Positions 1 to 11,229 of a stretch of 64,000 nt of DNA are shown piece after piece. The DNA is taken from positions 1,674,001-1,738,000 of the forward strand of contig MU271149.1 in NCBI GenBank assembly GCA_021432605.1. Direction: 5' to 3'. The notes under the pieces are model-generated. The model was given only the letters and a program-made list of their open reading frames with translations. It searched no databases and was not told the origin of the DNA. Every line of letters starts with the position of its first letter. The stretch's first letter is position 1. The position numbers and the translations under genes were made by a program. The stretch is from Coniochaeta sp. PMI_546. Taxonomy: Eukaryota > Ascomycota > Sordariomycetes > Coniochaetales > Coniochaetaceae.

Positions 1-225
1 TCTATGTGTACATCGTTTGTAATGCCCTTCTGTAAACCACCGTGTCTTGACATGTTGCTAATACAAAGAAAGAGTACGCACTTTCATCACCTTTGCAAAT
101 GAGTCAACTTGGGTATAAATAATCAAAACGCCGTGACTCCGTTTCCCATACAGCCCCATAATGGAAGCTCGGAAAATAGACCTCCTAACCGAAACCCCGC
201 ATGCTCGACCACAGCCAGCCCCTTT

Positions 226-3200
226 TCAAGCGATGAATGGCATCGCGCCGCGATATTGGCCAATGAATCCTCTGTAACGGAGGCTAGTAGTCGTTGTCGT
301 CGCCCCTCCTGTATAAGTACTGAGTAGACCATGTTCAGTCGGACTCTGAACAGCCAAGAACAAGTCTAGAGATGTGCTTGGTCGTGTTGTTGCTCCGGTA
401 AGACTAGGATCTGCTGGCGGTGTAGGCGTGGCAAGGTCATGAGCTGATTTCGGGAAACTTTCATGAGCGCTCGGTCTAGGAGTGATTATGCCTGTTCTCA
501 GGGGCTCCATAAACGATGTTGGACCCGAGTATAGTCTTGCGACAAACTCAGCGACGTCTTGGCCGATGCTTTGGAGCTTATCCTTGACAAGGGTTTGAAT
601 CCGGCCATCACCTTGGTTGGCTCTCAACAGTTTGGATTCGGCGGCGAGGTATTCCCCGGGAACTGCAGTCGACGTCAGAGCTGTGAACGGGGAGACTATG
701 TCTTCGTTATAGCTGTTCGATATGCTCGGAAGTCCCTTGGTCGAAATGGTGCTTATTGTTGACGAGCTGACTGCGAGCTTGCGGACAATGGCAGTCGCCA
801 TTGGGGGTGGCCATATGTCTAATGCAGTTGTGACAGCCACAACTGTCAGTATAATGCCGCCAGGGTGTACAGTAACGTCCGCCGACCCTGGTGCTGGTTG
901 TGGTAAGGAGAATTGGTGCTGAGGGCCGGGAACTTGAGCGACCTTGCCATCAGCACTCCATAGGCTCAGAGCCCAGGGCCCTCCACAGAAGCGACCGGTG
1001 CCGCCATCGCAAGTCATGTTGCAGCGACTGTCGTCGAGAAGCATCGAATCCACCAAAACATCGCCGCAGAAGCATTGGAACCCGTCTTCGGTCCCGGCTA
1101 TGCTGAAGTCGTTGTCGCGGCAGTGCCTGATGCACCTGTCGTTTGTCATACCTTTCGCAACCGGAGCCAGAATAGAGTAGTTCTTCAACGATCGATTCGC
1201 ATCGTCCCGATAGCACCCAGCATATGACCAACCACTTGTGGCCGGGTGAAAAGAGGGTGAACTTGTGACAAAAGTTGTCAAGCTACCTACCGAGCCCGTT
1301 GCCTGCTGGGATGAGGGGATGTTGGTTCCAGCTGAAGCAACTGTAGCTTGTGTCAAGGGACATACGGTAACTGTAGTCGGCTGCGGTGCACAGAACCAGC
1401 CGTGAGCGCAGTGATAGCATGGCCAACCATAACCACACGGTGCTGGTTGGGCGGGTGTTTGCATGGGGGGGCAGAACCATCCATCTAAACAATCATCACA
1501 AACGTAGCCTTTTCCTGGACATGGGCCCTGGCCGCTAGGGGCAGCAGAGACGGTAGCGGACACGGGGAATGGTTCTCCGGACACTGTGACTGGACTTCCA
1601 GTTGTAGATGGAGTTCCGAGGCCAGAAGGACCTCCCGATGGATCCCTAGGCGATGATAAACCAGAAGTTGCAGACGATGAATCTGGAGGGCCGCTCGTCG
1701 CTTGGCACTGATTCGCCGGCGGACATTCTGGACAGTTACAAGTATGTTGAGTTGGGCTACTAGACGCTGAGATTGCACTGTAAATAGTCAGTCATTATCC
1801 CTGCTCGAGATGGGGAAGGGTACTCACGAAGCAGGTCCCGGACAATATGTAACCACGCTCGTCTGCATCGATGTAGCCGTAACCGAGCAGGTCAGGGTGG
1901 ACACCACATAGACAGTCGCTGTGTTTGACGCAGTCTGTGATGCAAGCGAGACTTCCGCTGCAGAAGCCGAGATCGTGTTCGACGGCAAGACTGATTTCTG
2001 TATTAGCTTATTCGCCGACTTGTTACGCGCATCCAGAGGCACCTTACCTGATGGACTTGTACCCGGCAAAGGAGCTGGCGAACTTCCCGGATTGCCCATT
2101 GAGAGCGATGCGGTAGCCGTAGCATGACCAGCACTATCATTCGGAGAAGCATCTGTGCGAGATCCGGTGCTGAGCTTGATGCTGTTGTCGGGTAGCGAAT
2201 CAGGAGAAGAACGAGTCGGGATACCAGCGCCAGGCGAACTCAGTAACGGGCTCAATGAAGATCCCCTCATGGGAGACACCGATACGGGAGGGGACGTCGA
2301 AGCACCAGAGGGAGGAGGACCAGATCCAGTGGAAGAAACAACGTCGGTGGTAAGCCCTGAAACAACTTCTGAGGTGGATATCCCGGCAGATGCAGATGGA
2401 GAGACAACCCCTGGCGTAGATGTACCGACAGAGGAAGCACCAGAGGGGGGTATTGTTGAAATCGCCGCCGGATTAGAACCACCACTCGGAACAGAAGTGG
2501 TTTTAGCTGGCGAGCCAACGGCAGGAGTAGACAGATCGGTTGGATTACCGAGCGACGGAGTACCGGGATCTTGTGCAGATTCGGCCGCCGACGGGGAGAT
2601 ACCAGCAGGTGTCGACAGACCGCCAGGGATAGGCGAAACAGTTGGAGATATCGCCGGAGTGGTCAGAGGACCTTCATCGGGGTTTGGATTCGATATGAAG
2701 GACACAAGAATCGAACCGCCCCAAGGAGCAGACGAGAACGTAGGAGACCAGCCAGGGGAAAAGACATCTGGCTCTGTAGGCGTCACTCTGGGACTAGATG
2801 CCGAGCCACGACTGAGGGTAGTGACAGTCGTTGTAGAACCACTAGCAGGCGTAGAGGCAGAAGCTGATACGGGGGCGGTTGCAGACGGGGAGGTTGCGGG
2901 CGACGACATGCCCAGTGGCGGGAACGGAAGTGTAGACGGCGATCCACTTCCAGCGGGCGTGATGAAACCCGTGCTAAGACCTGGCGGAGTCGGAAAGCTA
3001 GCAGTATGATTTCCAGTGCCCTGGGTCAGACTAACAATAGACAGGGATACGGACGAAGGCGTGTTAAGACCTGATGAAGTTGATACGCCAGCCGGTGCTG
3101 TACCAGATGCTGATGGAGAGGCTACCACAGGTGTGGCAATCGGTGAAGTGGTTGGAACCGTCGTGCTAGAGGCAGGAATGGAAGCAGTCCCCGGCATGGA

Positions 3201-4643
3201 TCCAGCTCCAGGATCTGGGCCGGCAGTGGAAGCAGAGCTGGACCCGCGCATGGAGCTACCAGCAGAGGAGGAACTCCTTACTGAAGCAGCAGGGGTCGTG
3301 GCACCAGCAACAGTGACTTCTGGAAAGCCGCCAGATTGGCTGACAGAAGCTTCGGTAGTTACCGTAACCACTGATGTTGTAGTCCACGCAGCAGAATCTG
3401 TTGCAGACGGCGACGAGGTCACAGGAGTAGGTAAACTGGTGATCGGGATAGTGTCGTCAGATTTGCTGCTAAAGCTCTCTGTCACTGTCACTATCGAAGG
3501 TGCCAAGTTTGTCGCCGATGCTGGAGCAGGGAGCAGTGAAGGAGCAGTCGATGACGATGTACTCGTGAACACCGTGAGAGGGCAAGGTGCTAGCTCAGTC
3601 GATGAGACGCCATTGACAGCTGTCTGGACAGCGCAGAGTTGCCCTGACAACAGTGTGGGTGTGATCAAAACAGCGGAGGAAGGGGTGGTTAGAAGCGGCG
3701 ACAAGAACGAATGGGATGTGCAAGTTGTATCATCGGCTGTCAAGGCTGGGGTTTGTGAAACAGGAGCATTCGACCCTGGTAGTGAGGTTGCCGCGGGCAC
3801 TGTTACAAGCCCACTAGGAACTTTAGTGGTGAGCACCGCAGAGACAACCGAACCAACCACGATAGTTGCTTCGTTCAGCAATGAACTGACTTCCGGGGGC
3901 GGAACTGCGCTTGTGAGTGATGCCACGACCCCGGATGTCAGATGACTGACGAGTGCCGAGTTCCCAGAGCCCACAAGCCCAGTCAAAATCTGGCCGAGTG
4001 CTCCCAAGGGATCCTCCGTCGGAAGAGCCGCGGAGGTGAGCCCAGGTAAGAGATCAATTGGCACGGTAAAGGCCAAGGTAGTACCTGGAAGCTGAAGGCT
4101 TACCACAGGAATTGTGACCAAGACCTCTGAGAGGACTGGCGTCCGCTGGGTGCCAGTCAAGGACGGGAGTTGAGATGTCAGGCTCTCCAAAGATGGTGAG
4201 CTGAGAGACAGAACTGAGACCGAAGCAGGATCAGATAACGACGACAATGAGAGCGACGTCGAGCTTCCCGAGACTGGCACCGAAGTTAAATTGATTGCTG
4301 GCATGGAGGACGGTATCGGCAGAGGCACGATTGTTGGCACTGAAACCACTGACATGGCTGAGAGGCCAGTGATATCCCCAGAAAGTGTAACGATTGTGAC
4401 TGACGGTGCAGAGCCTGTAGGGTCGGTTGTTGGTGGGACGATGATGGAGGATAGTTCACTTGGCAATCCAGGTAGATTGAGACTGAAGAGCTCTGCTGGT
4501 TCACTGGTCTCTGAGAAGGGGAACCCATCCCTTGGGCGGTCTGTAAGTCGCTGCAGAGCATCGTCGGGTCGAGGATATACGCCGAAAGCTTCAGCGGCTG
4601 GAAGAAAGTGAAGGAGTGGTAGCAAACGAGTGATGGACGACAT
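226..4643 (-). CDS. Large Ser/Thr/Pro-rich secreted protein with WSC domain
   Basis: Two exons: 4643-1828 and 1777-226. The 49-nt intron has a GTGAGT donor, a CTGAC branch and a TTTACAG acceptor. Joined length is 1455 aa. The start ATG is followed by a hydrophobic signal peptide (about residues 1-19). Residues about 60-930 are a mucin-like Ser/Thr/Pro/Val stretch, likely heavily O-glycosylated. After the intron come a short Cys-rich patch, two copies of a C-x2-C-x2-GWFC module (about residues 1032-1043 and 1059-1071) and one WSC domain (about 1122-1213, with AGCYRD and the CFCG core). WSC domains bind glycans and occur in wall stress sensors and secreted fungal proteins. I see no clear transmembrane segment or GPI signal at the C-terminus, so a secreted or wall-associated matrix protein is more likely than a Wsc1-type sensor. 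Function is inferred from domains only. Confidence 0.82.
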
Positions 4644-5433
4644 CTTAAGGCGTGAAGATGCTGATCCTGTTATGAAGTTTTAACAGTATTGCTCCAAAAA
4701 CACCCGAGAGTGTGACGAATTGAATCCAAGAACTGTGGTCCAAAAACTGGGAGCAGAAAGGGGTAGGAGGTAAGGTGATGAGAACGAAGAAGAGGAGAGA
4801 GACAGAAGAATAGGAAGACGGGCTGTTTTATATCCTCGAGTTTCTTTCGTCTCCATGACATCGGGCGAAGCACTCGACATGCTGCAAAGGCAGCAGCGGC
4901 CAAGTTATCGGGAAAGCACGACAGATCTGCTCAAGTTAGCACTCCAGTTCGCTCCAGACACGGGGCAGACTTCAGCCGGCGTGAAATGCCACTTCCATGA
5001 TCACTCTCACCTGACTTTGCAACAGCAGCCGTGGACTCAGCTCCAACAGTCCCCCTTCCAGCCACAACTTGAAGCAAAGATACTAAGGTAAGCAATTCAC
5101 ACCAGTGTGCTTGCCTAATACCACTTACAATTGAGAACTTCCTCCGAAGATACCACGAGGAAGCGGATGGGCCGTCAGAAAGATCCGGGCAGAGCAAGGG
5201 CGCAGTTGAACACAGGCGATACCATGATAAACACACAAGGATTGTAGATCGCAATAGGGTTGTCATTGAAGATTCATCTTGATTCAGGCCAAAATCTGTA
5301 CTTTTGACAGGCCTCAATCTATGCCATTGCCGGAGCCCATGCAAGTTAAAAAGAACCACAGACGCCCCAACAAAAACCTCGCGTTTGCCGGTTAAGCAAA
5401 TACATCTCCGCTCGTCCTCCCACCAACTACCGC
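4644..5433. other. Intergenic: WSC promoter and rps2 3' flank
   Basis: About 790 bases between the WSC start and the rps2 stop. Apart from the TATA box I see no structured element. An open frame on the minus strand at 4931-5515 starts inside rps2 out of frame and resembles no family. Confidence 0.6.
4826..4832 (-). promoter_or_regulatory. TATA box of the WSC gene
   Basis: On the minus strand the bases read TATAAAA, about 185 bases before the start codon at 4643. This leaves room for a 5' leader of roughly 150 bases. It is a consensus match by eye only. Confidence 0.4.
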
Positions 5434-6380
5434 TTAGTTGGCGTACCGCTTGCCGTCCCGGAGGGTATCGGCAAACTCCTCCAACGGGCTGCGGATCAGC
5501 TTCGTCTCCTTCCACAGATCGGGTGTCAGGAAACCGTAAGTGTTGGAGACAGCGGCGAAGGTAGCCTTGAGGGTGTTCTCGAGGGTCTTGGTCGAGCCGG
5601 AGGACGATGTGTAGGCATCATCGACACCGGCAAGCTGGAGTAGACGCTTGACGGCGGGCGAAGCGACGAGGGAGGTACCACGGGGGGCAGGGATAAGCTG
5701 CAATGACAATTAACACCCAGCCTTCCTCTCTACGGGTGGAACAGGTTCTCAGATTGTACTTACGCGGACAGTGACGGAACCGCACTTTCCACTCTCCTTG
5801 GTGGGCAGGGAGTGGGGGAGACCAAGGTTGGTGCCCCAGTAACCGCGGCGGACGGGGATGACGCTGAGCTTAGCGATGATGATGGCAGCGCGAATGGCAG
5901 TAGCGACTTCCTTCGAGGTCTTGATTCCGAGACCAACGTGGCCCTCGGAGTCACCGATGAGGACGATGGCCTTGAAGCGGGTACGCTGACCGGCACGGGT
6001 CTGCTTCTGGACGGGCTTGATCTGTATGTGGGAGAGCTCAATTAGCATCCTGCCGTCCGGACCGCGAATTGACGGAGTTTGGCGATTGTTCGCACCTTCA
6101 TAACCTCATCCTTCAGCTTGGGCAGGAAGAAGTCGACGATCTGGTACTCCTTGATGGGGAGAGAGTGAAGGTAGATCTCCTCCATGCTCTTGATCTTGCC
6201 GGCCTTTACGAGACGACCGAGCTTGGTGACGGGCTGCCACTCCTTCTCGTCGCTCTTACCACCTCCACGGCGTCCACCACGGCGGCCACCGCGACCCCGG
6301 CCACGATCACCACCACGGTCACCACGGGATCCGAAACCACCGCCACGGTCGCCGCGGGGAGCACTGCCTCGATCAGCCAT
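5434..6380 (-). CDS. rps2: 40S ribosomal protein S2 (uS5)
   Basis: Three exons: 6380-6096, 6021-5764 and 5697-5434, giving 268 aa, close to the roughly 250-290 aa usual for eukaryotic uS5. Intron donors are GTGCGA and GTAAGT; acceptors are ACAG and GCAG. The start was set at MADRGS because the longer frame lacks support. An RGG-rich N-terminus (about residues 8-45) precedes the S5 domain, where [25 protein letters not shown] and [10 protein letters not shown] match the family closely. The C-terminal S5 lobe ([25 protein letters not shown]) is intact. It works in the small ribosomal subunit at the decoding centre and mRNA entry site. Telomere-box motifs upstream at 6554-6580 fit a ribosomal-protein promoter. 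Confidence 0.97.
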
Positions 6381-7331
6381 ATTTGCGATTGGAAGGTCGA
6401 GGGGGTTGTCGAGTTGTTGAGTTGTGGTTGTTGTCGTGGTTCGAGATCCCAACTGGCTGGCGACTTGAGAATTTACGAAGCTGCCGTCAACTTTTCCGCG
6501 GGGTGGATTCGGGAATTTTGGTGCGCTTTCTGAATTCCCCAGCCAAGCGGAAGAACCCTAAAGCGAGTTTGGCCCTAAATCCGAGGCAGAAAAGTTGTAG
6601 TGGAGCACGGCGGGCATGGTCTGTGCGCTTCGGCCTCCTTCTCACCGAGGTGAGGTCACGAGTCTGTGCCTGATATCACGTGGATCCTCATATTCAAAAT
6701 CCTTCCAGCTTCAAACCCTCTTAAACCCGCCCGATTTCATATTCTTTATATTGGAAGACCACATCTCGCCGCATCACGTCTCGCCTCAAGCGTGTGTTTT
6801 AGATTGGGTCTTTTCTTGCGGATGATTTATCGCTGTCTGATCATATAGAACCTAGCATCATACAGCTGGATTTCATTGCTTGTTCTGCTGGACTGCTCAC
6901 TGTGATATGCACCTTCCCCATTTACATGCGGAGTTGAGGTCACCTCCAGTGGCAGCTTCAAGTTCCACGGCCATCACGATGCGGGGTTGGAAAAGGTTGC
7001 ACTCATGCTAGATGATCGACATCTCGTCGCTACAAGCTCTTTCTCTTCACGCAACGTAGACTCGGTCATTCCCTGAGAGGGAGCATTCTGGCAGTAAACC
7101 ATGTCCAATCCGGCACCCGCAATGCTTACAGCCGGAGAGTCGCGGGGTCGAAGGAGCCATCACTCGATATTCATTACATCATGACATATAAGGCCCATTA
7201 CTTTTGAATACCACGGTATCACGATGCAGGCAAGGCTTAATTTGTGTTGAGCGAGTGCTCGTTTCCTCTTCGTAACACAGTCCTGAACTGACTCCACGAA
7301 CTCCTACGTTGATGCCTGCCAAGTAGCCATA
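6381..7331. other. Divergent promoter region, rps2 / GH43
   Basis: This 950-base stretch holds the rps2 teloboxes and, at 7186-7193, a CATATAAG TATA-like motif about 140 bases before the GH43 start. Small open frames here have no support as genes. Confidence 0.55.
6554..6580. promoter_or_regulatory. Telobox-like motifs upstream of rps2
   Basis: AACCCTAA at 6554-6561 and GCCCTAAAT at 6572-6580 lie 174-200 bases before the rps2 start. TTAGGG/CCCTAA motifs in ribosomal-protein promoters are bound by Tbf1-type factors in several fungi. Assignment to this gene is inferred from position and from the similar motif upstream of noc2. Confidence 0.45.
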
Positions 7332-8588
7332 ATGGCGAGCTTTACTCTCATCTTCACGATACTCGTATGGGCAAGTGCCAACTCTGTACGATGCCAGTCT
7401 TTTGATCCCAACAAAGCGGGCCCCCAAAGCTGGGATCCCTCCCTGGTCGGCACGGACAAGACAACGAACGAGACATACCGAAACCCAATCTTCACCCAGA
7501 ACGTTGGAGACCCATGGATGACCAGGTACTCTTACGAAGGCCAAGACTGGTACTTGTTCACCTACACCACCAACGACAACATCACTCTCAAGCGCTCCAA
7601 GGCTCTCACGGACAACTGGGATGATGTCGAGACACGCGTCGTCTTCAACCCGGACCCCGACAGCGGTGAGCCTTGGGCAACCGACATCTGGGCTCCCGAG
7701 ATACATCAACTGAACGGTTCGTGGTACATCATCTTCACTGCTACGCCTGACCGCGACAACCCGCCGCCGATGCAGGACGCCATGTGCCCGATCGACTGCC
7801 CTGCTATCAACCACCGGATGTTCGTCCTCGCCGGAGACGGGCCTGATCCATGGACAACCAACTTCACTATGAAGGGGATGCTGAACACATTTGATCAGTT
7901 TGCCATTGACGGGACCTACTTCCAATATGGAGGGGAGCTGTACCACGTCTATTCCTGCTGGGAACAGCAGTACTCAGCATGGCCTGCCAACCTCTGCATA
8001 ACGCACATGTCCAACCCCTGGACGGTGGACTCGAACCTGACGGACCGCCGCATCATCTCTGTGCCAAACGAGCCCTGGGAACGCGTACCCTACGGCCGTG
8101 CCGACACACGGCTTGCCACCAACGAAGGTCCTCAGCAGTTGACCAACCCCAGCACCAACCAGACCTTTATCATCTACTCCGCAGCCCGCGTGAACACGCC
8201 ATTCTACTGCCTCGGACAGCTGGAACTTATTGGAAACGACCCGATGGAATATCAATCCTGGCGCAAGAACACAGCCGGGTGCGTCTTCCACCAAAATACG
8301 CGTGCCGGCGTCTATGCCACGGGCCACGCCAGCTTCACGACTAGCCCTGACGGAAGCGAAGACTACGTTGTTTACCACGCTATGACAACACCAGACCCGC
8401 CAGCTGACATATATCGAACCATCCGAACGCAAAAGATAGACTGGGACCAGACGAGCGGGAGCCCCAAGTTCCCACTTGCAGAGAATGGGCCGTTCCCGGT
8501 GCCGGCCGGGCAGAACGGGGGGAGAACGGCGACGGTGAGAGGACTGCCCGGAACGCAAGAGACGCCGTGGGGACGGTCCACGCAGTAG
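7332..8588 (+). CDS. Secreted glycoside hydrolase family 43 (arabinanase/arabinofuranosidase type)
   Basis: Single exon, 418 aa, with a signal peptide (about residues 1-19). The five-bladed beta-propeller family 43 is recognised by the catalytic triad: general base Asp60 in FTQNVGDPW, pKa-modulating Asp193 in FAIDGTYF, and general acid Glu265 in NEGPQ. The hallmark WAPEIH (about 120-125) is present. GH43 enzymes cut alpha-arabinosides or beta-xylosides in hemicellulose and pectin. The NEGP form of the acid motif is what I associate with exo-alpha-arabinofuranosidase-like subfamilies, but the exact substrate cannot be read from the sequence. It ends without a carbohydrate-binding module. It lies upstream of a secreted carboxylesterase on the same strand, consistent with plant-polymer degradation. 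Confidence 0.9.
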   Translation: MASFTLIFTILVWASANSVRCQSFDPNKAGPQSWDPSLVGTDKTTNETYRNPIFTQNVGDPWMTRYSYEGQDWYLFTYTTNDNITLKRSKALTDNWDDVETRVVFNPDPDSGEPWATDIWAPEIHQLNGSWYIIFTATPDRDNPPPMQDAMCPIDCPAINHRMFVLAGDGPDPWTTNFTMKGMLNTFDQFAIDGTYFQYGGELYHVYSCWEQQYSAWPANLCITHMSNPWTVDSNLTDRRIISVPNEPWERVPYGRADTRLATNEGPQQLTNPSTNQTFIIYSAARVNTPFYCLGQLELIGNDPMEYQSWRKNTAGCVFHQNTRAGVYATGHASFTTSPDGSEDYVVYHAMTTPDPPADIYRTIRTQKIDWDQTSGSPKFPLAENGPFPVPAGQNGGRTATVRGLPGTQETPWGRSTQ

Positions 8589-9417
8589 TGCTCTTCTGAC
8601 CTGGAAGACCAGTGCGGTGTTATGAGATCGTCAGTGCAGGCTTAATACTCTACAGAATAAAATGACCAAAGAGCTAAGTCTGAGTAATCATGTGTCTCGG
8701 ACGATCTTTTCATTGTGAAAAAATCCTTAACGCTTGCTATCCCCGGAAGTATTGTCCTTCGTTGCATACAGGCTACTTGGTAGCCATAAAGATGATTTGT
8801 ACATTGGGCATGGACCAGCGACAGATCATGATGTGTTTCTCACCAGGTCATCGACGTATATGCGTTCGAGCTGGTTTCCCGTTTCGGCAGTCTCTCAAAT
8901 TCATGACTTCCATTTCGACGCTCTTGATGAGTTCATCCGATTTAAAGGTCTTCTGCCGATCGGTGTGTCAGAGATTTGTTTGACGGGCTGGCCGCTGGAA
9001 GGCTCGTCGCAACAGCAGCTAAGAGCAGACCACTATCTCATGTTCTTTAGTATATGGATTGTGGCCAAGCCAAGGATTGATTGGTCGTTGTGTGTCTTGC
9101 CAAGATGCTGAGCCCGTGCCTGTCACCAAGCCTCGGCTTGAATTCGACCAAGGTCGTCAAGACCAAGACACCGACAACACGGTTCTTCAATGGTCCCTGC
9201 GTGGCTGTGAGAATGTGGAGTGTAGAAACTGGTGATGCAGCCACTGTCTGTATAACCACGCAACACAGAAGAGGGCGAGTATATATGATCTGGTGCAACA
9301 CAATGACTGCTGAGATGGATTCGTTGCTGTGCTACAATCTGTCGACATTCGTCGTCAATCAAATCAAAGCCCCTGTCCATTATGTTTACGAGCGGATCGC
9401 ATCAACGCCGACTCAAT
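8589..9417. other. Intergenic between GH43 and carboxylesterase
   Basis: No gene supported. Open frames at 8690-9111 either lack an ATG start or resemble nothing known; codon use there is not that of the neighbouring genes. Confidence 0.5.
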
Positions 9418-11128
9418 ATGGGGCAGCTCTCGGCCATCACAGTGGCCGTCGGAGCCATCCTACTAGCTGTGACGACCGTCTGGTCACCCGGAAATTGGAG
9501 CGTAGGACAATGGACCTTAGGCCAATGGCCCTTTGGCCGCTGGGCTGTAGGACAGGCAGTTAAGACAACAAGTGGTGTCATTACTGGACATGCTGCACTC
9601 CTAGCTCCAGAGGTGTCTGAATACCTGGGGATTCCCTACGCCCAGCCACCCGTGGGGAGTCTTCGATTCCGTCCCCCAGTACGGTACAATGGGACAGGAA
9701 GGATAGATGGCAGGAACTTTGTAGGCCAAATATGATTTGTTTTATTTTGCCCATGGTGCGTTTGGCTGACATACCAAGGGACCCGGTTGCATGACTTCCA
9801 ACATCAGCGCATTTGACTTCGACTTCCCTCAGGAGCTCATTGACAAATACGGCATCACTGACGGTGGGCTCAAGACGCTCTCCATCCTCATCAACCCAGA
9901 TATCCGGATTAGTGAAGACTGTCTCACACTCAACGTCTGGACAAAGCCGCAAACCGGGCAAAGGCAGAAGGCGGTCATGATCTTTGTTTATGGGGGATCT
10001 TTCGTCTCCGGAAGCTCGGCTGTACCTGTGTACAACGGCCAGTTCTTCGCTGACGAGGAAGATATCGTTCTGGTGACAATCAAGTCAGTACTAACAGATA
10101 CTCCTTCTGGAGTGCAGAGTTCGTCATGCTGCCAAAGACGACTGACCAATTCTAGTTACCGCCTCACCTTTTTCGGCTTCCCAGGTAATCCTCTAGGCGA
10201 ACAGAACCTCGGCCTTCTCGACCAGCGCATGGCTGTCGAATGGGTCCGCGACAACATTGCTTCCTTCGGCGGTGATCCAACTCGCATCACGCTTTTTGGA
10301 GAGTCGGCTGGTGGCGCGTCGACCGATGACTACTCGTATGCATGGCCAGACGATCCCATCGTGCACGGCTTGATCCCCATGTCCGGAACCACGAGGGGTA
10401 TTGGTGTGCGCAGCAAGGATACAGCCACAGAACTCTGGTTCAAAGCTTCGTCAGCTCTCGGCTGTGGGGATTCTAACACTCCGGCACAAGAAGTGTACGA
10501 CTGCATGATGGACGCGCCTGCTGAGACCATCATAAGCAGTCTAATCAACACTCTAGAAAGCCCGCTCGGTTTGCCGTACAGTCCCACCATCGACAACAAG
10601 ATCGTCTTCGGAAGCGACTCCAACCGGTCTGCTGCCAGAATCCCCATGGTGATCGGAAATACCGACAACGAAGCGGGCTTATTCCGTGTCTTCCTTCTTC
10701 AACCCGACTCGGATGAGTTCTGGCATTACCAAACCCAGATGACGTTCAACTGCCCCGTCGCTGCTCGGTCGCTCGCTTCGGTGCGGGACGGCAACCCGAC
10801 CTGGCGGTACCGCTGGTTTGGGGTCTTTCCAAACACAGTATTTGCCACGCGGCCGCCTAGTGGTGCGTACCATGGCTCCGAATTAGCGGTCTTGTTTGGC
10901 AATGTCGATGAGAGCATCGCCCCACGCACTCGCGAGGAGAACGACATCGGCCAATACATGCGCGGAGCGTTTGCGGCGTTTGCCAAGGATCCCGTTAAAG
11001 GGCTGCTGGAATATGGGAGCGGATGGCCGCTGTATGTGCCCGACGAGGAGACTCTTATTCGTATCGGGTATAAGAATCGGACTGGCGCAAATCTTGCCCT
11101 CGGGACTTTGTATGATGAGGGCTGTTGA
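9418..11128 (+). CDS. Type-B carboxylesterase/lipase, secreted or membrane-anchored
   Basis: Three exons: 9418-9720, 9779-10083 and 10156-11128, 526 aa. The first intron has GTAGGC, a GGCTGAC branch and an AAG acceptor. The second (GTCAGT...TTCTAG) is 72 nt with no stop, so an unspliced reading runs through it. Splicing restores the family block VTINYRLTFFGFPG. The alpha/beta-hydrolase nucleophile is Ser253 in GESAGG. An acid residue is probably in NTDNEAG and the catalytic His in GAYHGSEL. An ATG 12 codons earlier (9382) is possible; 9418 was chosen because it directly precedes the hydrophobic leader. Residues about 25-46 are an odd linker made of repeated W-x2-G-Q units. Substrate unknown. 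Confidence 0.88.
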
Positions 11129-11229
11129 TAGTGTTCCTGTTATGTCCTGGCGAAGTTATCGTGTTGGCGATCAACGTGACGCATAGACCAAAGTTTGTGT
11201 TGTGGCGAGAAAATATGCTTGCTCCATCG

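Noticed and set aside
2155-3945. Two long plus-strand open frames (284 and 309 codons)
   Set aside because: Antisense to the Ser/Thr/Pro-rich WSC exon; low-complexity Gly/Val/Asp/Glu text is the mirror of its repeats.
4931-5515. Minus-strand open frame of 194 codons
   Set aside because: Begins inside rps2 in another frame and continues into its 3' flank; no family resemblance.
7179-7946. Minus-strand open frame of 255 codons
   Set aside because: Antisense shadow of the GH43 gene.
8734-9111. Plus-strand open frame of 125 codons after GH43
   Set aside because: Starts with TTG, no ATG near the front, no recognised domain.
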